The notes under the pieces: model-generated
What the model was told of the DNA's origin: nothing
Seen by the model: the letters and a program-made list of their open reading frames with translations, nothing else
Database searches by the model: none
Position numbers and translations under genes: made by a program
Assembly: GCA_945863085.1 (NCBI GenBank)
Contig: CAMBCD010000164.1
Coordinates: forward strand, 1 to 6,371
Length of the DNA stretch: 6,371 nucleotides
Origin: Bordetella parapertussis
GTDB taxonomy: Bacteria; Pseudomonadota; Gammaproteobacteria; Burkholderiales; SG8-41
Direction: 5' to 3'
Shown: piece after piece, positions 1 to 5,226 of the stretch
How positions within the stretch are numbered: the stretch's first letter is position 1
Layout: each line of letters starts with the position of its first letter

Positions 1-114
1 CAGGTCGCAGTCGGCGACCGCCAGCTGCTGGAAACCGAGTTCCCCGCCCCAGCGTCCGATATCGCGCCGGAGCACCGACCAATCGACGTCTTTGTGAACT
101 GCGCTCTCTTGCAT
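1..114 (-). CDS. queG: Epoxyqueuosine reductase QueG, N-terminal fragment (runs off left edge)
   Basis: Reading the minus strand from an ATG at 114-112 gives 38 codons open to the window edge. The translation ends in WGGELGFQQLAVADCDL, which matches the QueG N-terminus (typically W-x-x-ELGF-x-x-L-x-(I/V)-A-D-x-D-L). QueG is a cytoplasmic enzyme using cobalamin and two 4Fe-4S clusters. It reduces epoxyqueuosine at tRNA position 34, the last step of queuosine synthesis. The cobalamin and FeS regions lie outside the window. The start is uncertain: in-frame ATGs also occur at 126-124 and 123-121, none has a clear Shine-Dalgarno sequence, and an in-frame GTG lies at 75-73. From ATG 114 the gene overlaps the divergent tsaE start by 21 bases. 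The divergent queG/tsaE arrangement, common in betaproteobacteria, supports the call. Identification rests on a short stretch, but the motif is distinctive. Confidence 0.82.
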   Translation of the reverse strand, partial: MQESAVHKDVDWSVLRRDIGRWGGELGFQQLAVADCDL

Positions 115-579
115 ACCCCGCATCATAAACGCACGCTGCAACTGGCCACGGAAGACGACACCCTGGCGCTGGGCCGCGCACTGGCGCCCTTGCTGGTGCC
201 GGACATGGTGATCCACCTCTGCGGCGACCTGGGAGCGGGCAAAACCACGCTGGCGCGCGGCATCCTGCGCGGCCTGGGTTATGAGGGCCGGGTCAAAAGC
301 CCGACCTTCACCCTGCTTGAACCTTACAAGTTTTCTAAGTTATACTTGTATCACTTTGATTTTTATCGGTTCCTTGATCCGCGGGAACTGGAGGAAACGG
401 GCTTCCGGGAATACTTCAATGCGGAATCCGTATGCCTGGTCGAGTGGCCGGAAAAAGCGCCCGACCTGCCCGCCGCGGATCTGCAGATCGATATGCGTGC
501 CGAAGCGCAGGGCCGCACAACTGCAATCACTGCGCACACGGAGGTTGGCCGGCGTTGTCTCGACAAGCTGACATACTGA
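94..579 (+). CDS. tsaE: tRNA threonylcarbamoyladenosine biosynthesis ATPase TsaE
   Basis: This is a 161-residue P-loop ATPase of the YjeE/TsaE family, close to the usual 150-160. With TsaB, TsaC and TsaD it makes N6-threonylcarbamoyladenosine at tRNA position 37, and its ATPase cycle drives turnover of the TsaBD complex. Visible signatures are the Walker A motif GDLGAGKT at residues 44-51 (Lys50, Thr51), the conserved SPTFTL at 69-74, the LYHFDFYR segment around residue 85-92 (Asp89), and LVEWPEK around 115-121 (Glu117, Trp118). The GTG at 94 gives the longest frame. A TTG at 109 is an alternative, and the next ATG falls at residue 38 just before Walker A, too late. No strong Shine-Dalgarno sequence precedes either start. 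The gene overlaps queG at its 5' end and the amidase start at its 3' end. Codons 79-92 are unusually AT-rich for this GC-rich gene. Confidence 0.95.
   Translation: MNCALLHTPHHKRTLQLATEDDTLALGRALAPLLVPDMVIHLCGDLGAGKTTLARGILRGLGYEGRVKSPTFTLLEPYKFSKLYLYHFDFYRFLDPRELEETGFREYFNAESVCLVEWPEKAPDLPAADLQIDMRAEAQGRTTAITAHTEVGRRCLDKLTY
317..346 (+). promoter_or_regulatory. Candidate internal sigma-70 promoter within tsaE
   Basis: TTGAAC at 317-322 and TATACT at 341-346 are separated by 18 bases, matching the sigma-70 consensus at 4/6 and 5/6. They adjoin an island in which positions 331-370 contain only 10 G or C in 40 bases, although the surroundings are strongly GC-rich. A perfect 7-base inverted repeat (TACAAGT 325-331, ACTTGTA 344-350) overlaps the -10 hexamer. 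The region is also translated as conserved TsaE sequence rich in Phe, Tyr and Lys, so amino-acid composition explains part of the bias. If active, it would give the downstream amidase its own transcript. The promoter role is inference from sequence only. Confidence 0.3.
540..545 (+). promoter_or_regulatory. Shine-Dalgarno sequence deciding the TTG start of the amidase
   Basis: GGAGGT at 540-545 sits 9 bases before the TTG at 555, in frame with the amidase and inside the last codons of tsaE. The amidase frame has no ATG between this point and its conserved AMIN domain, and the ATG at 432 lies deep within tsaE with no such site. This favours TTG 555 and translational coupling to tsaE. Confidence 0.5.
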
Positions 580-1952
580 GACCCGTCATCTGCCCGAAGG
601 CAAGCCGTCCTTCTATACGCCACTTTTTGCCTTCCTTCCTCCGTAATTCACAACGCCTGCTGCAAGGCCTCGCAACCACGCTGGCGTTTTGTCTGCCTGC
701 GCTTTATTTACCCGCTATTGCCGCCGACATCCTGGTGACATCGACCCGGGTCTGGCCTGCACCCGATTACACCCGTGTCACCATCGAATCGCAGCAGCCG
801 GTCAAACACGCACTGCTCAGCCTCGACAACCCGGACCGGCTGGTACTCGACCTCGAAAATGTCGCACTGAGTGCAGTACTCAACGAACTCGCCGGCAAGA
901 TCAGCGTCGAAGATCCCTATATCAAGGGTGTGCGTGTCGCCCGCTTCAAGCCGGGCACGGTGCGCCTGGTTTTCGACCTCAAGGCGCGTGTCAAACCCGA
1001 AGTTTTTGCACTGGCGCCCATCGGCGAATACGGCCACCGCCTGGTGCTCGATCTGTATCCGCTGGAGCCACCCGATCCACTGCTGGCTTTCCTGAAAAAC
1101 CGCGGCATGCAGCATGCAGAAACACCACCGCTGGCCGCCGCGCCAACGCTATCTGCAGAAACCGAAACGCCTCCGGTCATCGCCAAAAGTGAGCCGCCTA
1201 AATCTGTCCCGCGCACGGCGCGGCCACCTTCGGAACGACTGATCACCATCGCCATCGACGCCGGCCACGGCGGCGAGGATCCGGGCGCGCGCGGCCGCAA
1301 AGGTACCCTGGAAAAACACGTGACGCTGGCGATTGCGCAGAAGCTGAAGGAGCGCATCGACAATGAACCCAATATGCGCGCGGTGCTGACGCGCGACGGC
1401 GACTTTTTTATCCCCTTGCACATGCGTGTGGCCAAGGCGCGGCGGGTGCGTGCCGACCTGTTCGTGTCCATTCATGCCGACGCTTTCGTCAAACCCTCGG
1501 CCAACGGCTCGTCGGTATTCGCATTGTCGGAAAGCGGCGCCACTTCCGCTGCAGCGCGCTGGCTGGCCAAGCAGGAAAACGACGCCGACCTGATCGGCGG
1601 CGTCAACCTCGGCATCAAGGATCCATACCTGAAACAGACCCTGCTTGACCTGTCGCAGACCGCGTCGATCAATGACAGCCTGAAACTCGGAAAAGCGGTA
1701 TTGCAGGAGATGGGTGGCATCAACCGGCTGCACAAGAACTACGTCGAGCAGGCCGGTTTTGCGGTGCTGAAGGCGCCGGACATCCCGTCGATCCTGATTG
1801 AGACCGCCTTTATCAGCAATCCGGACGAGGAAAAAAAGCTGAAAAATCCGGCTTATCAGAATAAAATGGCGGACGCGATTTTCACCGGCATCAAGCGTTA
1901 CTTCTCGAAAAATCCGCCACTGGCGCCGGCACAAATCGCAATAAATCCCTGA
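555..1952 (+). CDS. amiC: Periplasmic N-acetylmuramoyl-L-alanine amidase (AMIN + Amidase_3), AmiB/AmiC type
   Basis: This zinc amidase cuts the bond between MurNAc and the stem peptide to split septal peptidoglycan during division. Numbered from TTG 555 (465 residues), a Sec-like hydrophobic signal ends near AIAA (residue 57). An AMIN domain, which targets the septum, spans about 58-167. A Pro/Ala-rich linker follows, then the Amidase_3 domain from about 230. Zinc and catalytic residues are visible: His238 in DAGHGGEDPGA, Glu253 in LEKHV, His307 in SIHADAF and Glu416 in LIETAFISN. The stretch from about 346 to 400 (including LLDLSQTASINDSLKLG) corresponds to the autoinhibitory helix region of EnvC/NlpD-controlled amidases. 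No ATG is available. TTG 555 has the better ribosome site, while TTG 627 would give a more normal 33-residue signal. No twin-arginine motif is seen. In E. coli tsaE is likewise followed by an amidase gene (amiB), then mutL-miaA. Here a DUF3047 gene follows instead. Confidence 0.93.
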   Translation: MSRQADILRPVICPKASRPSIRHFLPSFLRNSQRLLQGLATTLAFCLPALYLPAIAADILVTSTRVWPAPDYTRVTIESQQPVKHALLSLDNPDRLVLDLENVALSAVLNELAGKISVEDPYIKGVRVARFKPGTVRLVFDLKARVKPEVFALAPIGEYGHRLVLDLYPLEPPDPLLAFLKNRGMQHAETPPLAAAPTLSAETETPPVIAKSEPPKSVPRTARPPSERLITIAIDAGHGGEDPGARGRKGTLEKHVTLAIAQKLKERIDNEPNMRAVLTRDGDFFIPLHMRVAKARRVRADLFVSIHADAFVKPSANGSSVFALSESGATSAAARWLAKQENDADLIGGVNLGIKDPYLKQTLLDLSQTASINDSLKLGKAVLQEMGGINRLHKNYVEQAGFAVLKAPDIPSILIETAFISNPDEEKKLKNPAYQNKMADAIFTGIKRYFSKNPPLAPAQIAINP

Positions 1953-2002
1953 CCAACCCCGCCCCGGCGGGATTACAAGTTGCGCAGGGAATGAGGAGGT
2001 TC

Positions 2003-2818
2003 ATGGGTAACAGCAAAGGTAAAACGCTGCCCGGCGTCCTGTACGCAGTGCTGCTCTCGGCACTGGCCGCGGGTTGCGCGACCGCACCGATCAAGGAAAC
2101 AACGGAGGTGCGGACACCGGACACGGTGGCGCTGCCCCAGGTCGGCAGTTTCTCCGGTCATCCGCCGGGGGAAGCCCTGCCATCGGGCTGGCAACCATGG
2201 ATACTCTCACCTTTCAAACGCCCGACCTCGTACCAGCTGGTCAGCCGCGAAGGCAAAACCGTGGTGCGCGCTGACGCCCGGTCATCGGCCTCCGGCCTGA
2301 TGCACCCGCTGGCGCTGAACCCCGGCAGCTACCCGCTGCTGCAATGGCGCTGGAAAGTGGATGCCCTGATCGCCAAAGCCGACAACTCGCAAAAACACCT
2401 CGAAGACGCACCGGCACGGCTGGTGGTCAGTTTCGACGGCGACATGGAAAAACTGGCGCCGCAGGATCGCATGCTGTTCGACAACGTACGTATCCTCACC
2501 GGCCAGCAGATGCCCTACGCCACGCTGATGTATATCTGGGGCAACCGTGCGCCGCGGGAAACGATCATCCCCAACAGACACACTTCGCGCGTTCGCATGA
2601 TTGTTGTGGAGTCGGGACGCGACAAACTCGGCCGCTGGCAGGAAGTGACTCGCAACGTCGCCGAAGATTACCGGCGCGCCTTCGGCGAAGAGCCGGGTCG
2701 CATCAGCGCGGTGGGCATCATGACCGACACCGACAATACCGGCGGCAACGCACATGCGTATTACGGCGACATCCTGTTCCGCAAAACGCCGCCGGCAATC
2801 ACCGTGGCCGCGGACTGA
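2003..2818 (+). CDS. DUF3047 domain-containing putative lipoprotein, function unknown
   Basis: This encodes 271 residues from ATG 2003. A hydrophobic signal ends in the lipobox LAAGC, with Cys25 as the predicted lipidated residue, so the mature protein is probably membrane-anchored and periplasmic. The rest resembles DUF3047 from memory of the family: YPLLQWRWKV at about 110-119, DAPARLVVSFDG at 135-146, LMYIWGN near 175-181 and a C-terminal IMTDTDNTGGNAHAYYGDI at 239-257. No catalytic function is known to me for this family. An in-frame ATG at 1991 would add four residues, but the GAGGAGG that would serve ATG 2003 (1993-1999) overlaps its first codons, so 2003 is preferred. The gene follows the amidase after 50 bases with no clear terminator and could be read through from it. 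It runs convergently into the PLP enzyme. Confidence 0.85.
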   Translation: MGNSKGKTLPGVLYAVLLSALAAGCATAPIKETTEVRTPDTVALPQVGSFSGHPPGEALPSGWQPWILSPFKRPTSYQLVSREGKTVVRADARSSASGLMHPLALNPGSYPLLQWRWKVDALIAKADNSQKHLEDAPARLVVSFDGDMEKLAPQDRMLFDNVRILTGQQMPYATLMYIWGNRAPRETIIPNRHTSRVRMIVVESGRDKLGRWQEVTRNVAEDYRRAFGEEPGRISAVGIMTDTDNTGGNAHAYYGDILFRKTPPAITVAAD

Positions 2819-2827
2819 AACACGCCT

Positions 2828-3979
2828 TCAGGCGGCGATGCGCTCCTCCAGCAGCGCCGCCAGCAGGCGATCAATGTCTGCCTCGTTGTTGAAAAAACCC
2901 ATCGAAACGCGGATCGCACCGTCCTTGACGTTGACGATGACCTGGTGTTTTTCGCGCAGCACATCCATCAAGCCGCCGGCCTCCGGCGCCGCAAAACTGA
3001 CGATCTGCGCCCGCTCTGCCCAGGGCTCCGGCGTCAGCACCGGCAATCCCGCCGCCTTCAGCTGTGCCATGCAATAAGTCGAGAGTTCACGCACACGATC
3101 CTCGATGTTCTGCAGCCCGATCGATTCAATGAACGCGGCGCTGTCGCGCAACACGCGAATACCGAGAAAATTGGGGTTGCCGCCCTCAAAACGATGCGCG
3201 GTCCGCACGTAATCGAACTGGCTTTTCAGGTGCGCGCTGGCCTGCGCCGAACCCTTGGCCACCGGTGCTTTCAGGAACGGCGTGCGAATCTGGTCCACGA
3301 GTTCTTCCCGGCAGTACAGCAAACCCAGCCCGGTCAGCCCGAACAGGTTCTTGTGGCCACCAATGGCAATGATGTCGGCACCCAGGCTATGCAGCGGTGC
3401 CGCCAGTATGCCGGCGGCCTGCACACCATCCACCACGAGGCGTGCACCCTGCGCGCGGCAGGCCGCACCGAGTTCGGGCAGATTCACGCGGTAACCGTTG
3501 CCGTAGGTGATGTACGCGGTGGATACCACCTTGGTGCGGGCATCCATCTGCTCCAGAAACACCTCCAGCGGCAGCCGTCCGTTGCGGTTTTTCGCATAGC
3601 GGATTTCGACGCCCCGCTGCTCCCAGTGTTTCCACACCCAGACGTTGGCGACATGCTCCAGGTCGGTGAGCACGATGTTGTCGCCGGCTTGCAGGTCGAA
3701 GGCGTGCGCGGCGATGTTGAGTCCTTCGGTGGTGTTTTTGGTAAAGGCGATCTCGCCGGGTTTTGCGCCCAGCAGGCGCGCCATGACTTCCCGCGTTTCC
3801 GCAACATTGACCGCGGACCAGGCCTCCACGCCGGCGGTTTCGCGGATATCGCGGCAGTAGTCCTGCATCGCCAGTTCCTGGCAGCGCGGCGGCACCGTCT
3901 TGCGCGCCGTGTCGAGGTAAGTCCAGTGGGCCAGGGTCGGGAATTCATCCCGCAGCTTTGTCCAATTCACGGCAGCCAT
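2828..3979 (-). CDS. Aminotransferase class-V-fold PLP-dependent enzyme (NifS/isopenicillin-N-epimerase-like)
   Basis: This is a 383-residue fold-type I PLP enzyme, probably cytoplasmic. Visible cofactor residues are TKNTTEGLN at 80-88 (phosphate-binding loop), His109 in DLEHVAN (ring stacking), Asp184 and Gln187 in VVDGVQAAG (pyridine contact), Lys210 in AIGGHKNLFG (Schiff-base lysine), the RFEGGNPN segment at 263-270 and Arg357 in GAIRVS (probable substrate carboxylate contact). Cysteines occur only at 33, 42, 174, 223 and 303. None lies in the C-terminal region where SufS/NifS desulfurases carry their persulfide cysteine. I therefore favour an epimerase-like or lyase-like member over a true cysteine desulfurase, and the substrate cannot be assigned. 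The ATG at 3979 is preceded by AGGA (3989-3986 on the minus strand) at 6 bases. It diverges from the Bug gene, ends 9 bases from the DUF3047 stop, and has no suf or isc partners in view. Confidence 0.88.
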   Translation of the reverse strand: MAAVNWTKLRDEFPTLAHWTYLDTARKTVPPRCQELAMQDYCRDIRETAGVEAWSAVNVAETREVMARLLGAKPGEIAFTKNTTEGLNIAAHAFDLQAGDNIVLTDLEHVANVWVWKHWEQRGVEIRYAKNRNGRLPLEVFLEQMDARTKVVSTAYITYGNGYRVNLPELGAACRAQGARLVVDGVQAAGILAAPLHSLGADIIAIGGHKNLFGLTGLGLLYCREELVDQIRTPFLKAPVAKGSAQASAHLKSQFDYVRTAHRFEGGNPNFLGIRVLRDSAAFIESIGLQNIEDRVRELSTYCMAQLKAAGLPVLTPEPWAERAQIVSFAAPEAGGLMDVLREKHQVIVNVKDGAIRVSMGFFNNEADIDRLLAALLEERIAA

Positions 3980-4069
3980 GCGATTTCCTGTGTTTTTCTG
4001 AAGTTTTGACCGAAGTAATGGTAGTCGAATCCCGTTGTCATGCGGCTGACCGCTTCCGCACGGTGCTGC

Positions 4070-4098
4070 TTGCTGCTAATCTTCAAACAGCATGTAAT
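4070..4098 (+). promoter_or_regulatory. Candidate sigma-70 promoter for the Bug gene
   Basis: TTGCTG (4070-4075), a 17-base spacer and TGTAAT (4093-4098) form a plausible sigma-70 promoter. The -10 matches 5/6 and the -35 only 3/6, but with the important TTG. Transcription would start near 4105 and give a leader of roughly 77 bases that includes the palindromic block. This is prediction only. Confidence 0.33.
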
Positions 4099-4146
4099 GA
4101 TCCTCACTGGCAGCAGGCGGGCTCCGGGCACGGGGGTTGCTTGTAG

Positions 4147-4161
4147 TCACCGGTGATCACC
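4147..4161. repeat. Overlapping palindromes upstream of the Bug gene (possible operator)
   Basis: Two perfect 10-base palindromes overlap by 5 bases: TCACCGGTGA at 4147-4156 and GGTGATCACC at 4152-4161. The result is TCACC, GGTGA, TCACC in a row, with the two TCACC copies exactly 10 bases (one helical turn) apart. A flanking pair, GGTTG at 4135-4139 and CAACC at 4161-4165, could close a stem around it. The block ends 9 bases before the Shine-Dalgarno AGGAG at 4171-4175. A protein-binding site or a structured leader are both possible, and no regulator can be named. Confidence 0.35.
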
Positions 4162-4181
4162 AACCGCCAAAGGAGCCTGTC

Positions 4182-5153
4182 ATGCGCCACCTGCTGCCTG
4201 CACTCGCCGCTCTGATCGCCCTTGCACCTGCACCAGCCCTCATTGCCGCAGAGAGCGCTTATCCGCTGCGGCCAGTGCGCCTGATTGTGCCCTACCCGCC
4301 GGGCGGCGGCTCGGACATCACCGGCCGCGCCATCGGCAACAAACTCACGGAATACCTCGGCCAGACCTTTGTCATCGACAATCGCCCCGGCGCCACCGGC
4401 CTGATCGGCACCGTGATCGCCGCCCGCGCCCCGGCCGACGGCTACACCATCATCCTCGCCGATGCACCACACACCATCAATTCACTGGTCTATGCCAAGC
4501 CGCCCTACGACGCGATCCGCGATTTCACGCCGCTGAACCTGGTGGCGATTTCGCCGCAGGCGCTGCTCGCGAACCCCAAGTTCAGTGCCAATACACTGAA
4601 AGAACTGCTGGCCATGCCGCGTGCGCAGACCGAAAAACTGGCGATGGGCAGCAGTGGCCTCGCCAGCGGCCCGCACCTGGTCTACGAATGGCTGCGCATA
4701 CGCTCCGGCCTGACGCTGAACCACGTGCCGTACAAAGGCGGCGGCCCCTCGCTGGCCGACGGCGCCGCAGGCCAGATCCCGCTGGTGATGAACGCAGTGC
4801 CCGCCGCCATGCCCTATGTCAAATCCGGTCGCCTGAAAGTCCTCGCCATCACCAGCCCGAAACGCCATCCGCTGCTGCCGAACACCCAGACTTTCATCGA
4901 GGCCGGGGTCAAGGATTTTGTGACCTTCCAGTGGTACGGCATGTTCGGCCCGGCCGGACTGCCCAAACACATCGTCACCACACTGAACCAGTCGATCAAC
5001 AAGGCGCTGGCAGCGCCCGACGTCAAGGAACGGTTTGCCTCACTGACCTTTGATTCATCCATCGGCAGCCCGGAGGATTTCCGCAAGCTGCTGGTGTCGG
5101 AAGACCAACGCTGGAAAGACGTGCTGAAGCAGGTGAAGATCCGGCTCGACTGA
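4182..5153 (+). CDS. Tripartite tricarboxylate transporter substrate-binding protein (Bug/TctC family)
   Basis: This is a 323-residue periplasmic binding protein. A Sec signal peptide (Arg-His, then an Ala/Leu/Pro core) is predicted to be cut after ALIAA at residue 23. The mature protein opens with the Bug hallmark YPLRPVRLIVPYPPGGGSD at 27-45, followed by NRPGA at 67-71, ADGYT at 85-89 and HVPYKGG at 181-187. Length and order of motifs are typical of the family, and the frame is complete. Known Bug proteins bind small carboxylic acids or amino-acid-like compounds. The ligand here cannot be read from sequence. No TctA or TctB membrane genes are in view, so it is an orphan within this window, as many Bug genes are. 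ATG 4182 is chosen because AGGAG lies 6 bases upstream and a clean signal follows. The divergent PLP enzyme could act on a related metabolite, but that is speculation. Confidence 0.93.
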   Translation: MRHLLPALAALIALAPAPALIAAESAYPLRPVRLIVPYPPGGGSDITGRAIGNKLTEYLGQTFVIDNRPGATGLIGTVIAARAPADGYTIILADAPHTINSLVYAKPPYDAIRDFTPLNLVAISPQALLANPKFSANTLKELLAMPRAQTEKLAMGSSGLASGPHLVYEWLRIRSGLTLNHVPYKGGGPSLADGAAGQIPLVMNAVPAAMPYVKSGRLKVLAITSPKRHPLLPNTQTFIEAGVKDFVTFQWYGMFGPAGLPKHIVTTLNQSINKALAAPDVKERFASLTFDSSIGSPEDFRKLLVSEDQRWKDVLKQVKIRLD

Positions 5154-5175
5154 ACGGCAGTGATGCCTGCATGAA

Positions 5176-5207
5176 AAACGGCCGCACCCGGAAGGACGCG
5201 GCCGTTT
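5176..5207. terminator. Rho-independent, probably bidirectional terminator between Bug gene and pntB
   Basis: A perfect 10-base inverted repeat, AAACGGCCGC (5176-5185) and GCGGCCGTTT (5198-5207), surrounds a 12-base loop. It lies between two convergent genes, 22 bases after the Bug stop and 19 bases beyond the pntB stop. On the minus strand the stem ends in five T residues (from A5174-5178), giving a good intrinsic terminator for pntB. On the plus strand only three T residues follow, so termination of the Bug transcript is probably weaker. Confidence 0.8.
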
Positions 5208-5226
5208 GCCTGGTGCTCACCCGCAA

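Larger units (their letters stand above)
3980..4181. other. Divergent intergenic region between PLP enzyme and Bug gene
   Basis: This 202-base stretch must hold the promoters of both divergent genes unless one is read from elsewhere. I see a candidate promoter for the Bug gene, a palindromic block close to its start, and Shine-Dalgarno sequences at both ends. I found no convincing promoter for the minus-strand gene, no RNA gene and no riboswitch fold I recognise. An open frame extends the Bug gene upstream to a TTG at 4137, but it lacks a ribosome site and would spoil the signal peptide. Confidence 0.6.

Noticed and set aside
432..554. Amidase beginning at ATG 432
   Set aside because: This would overlap tsaE by almost 150 bases. 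The added residues are Arg/Ala/Cys-rich out-of-frame tsaE sequence without a signal peptide, and no ribosome site precedes it.
1149..1934. A 261-codon open frame on the minus strand opposite the amidase
   Set aside because: It lies wholly inside the well-supported amidase and gives an Arg-rich translation without family motifs.
1958..1971. CCCGCC/GGCGGG inverted repeat after the amidase stop as a terminator
   Set aside because: The full stem leaves a 2-base loop and no T-run follows on either strand, so intrinsic termination is not supported.
2945..4009. A 354-codon open frame on the plus strand opposite the PLP enzyme
   Set aside because: It is the mirror of a gene with complete PLP motifs. 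Its translation is low-complexity His/Arg/Gln-rich with no recognisable domain, as expected for an antisense frame in GC-rich DNA, and it has no ribosome site.
4006..4034. TTGACC at 4006-4011 as the -35 of a Bug promoter
   Set aside because: The -35 is good, but no acceptable -10 hexamer lies 15-19 bases downstream. The 4070-4098 candidate is better.
4137..4181. Bug gene starting at TTG 4137
   Set aside because: It would place 15 polar residues before a complete Sec signal peptide and has no ribosome site, while ATG 4182 has a well-spaced AGGAG.
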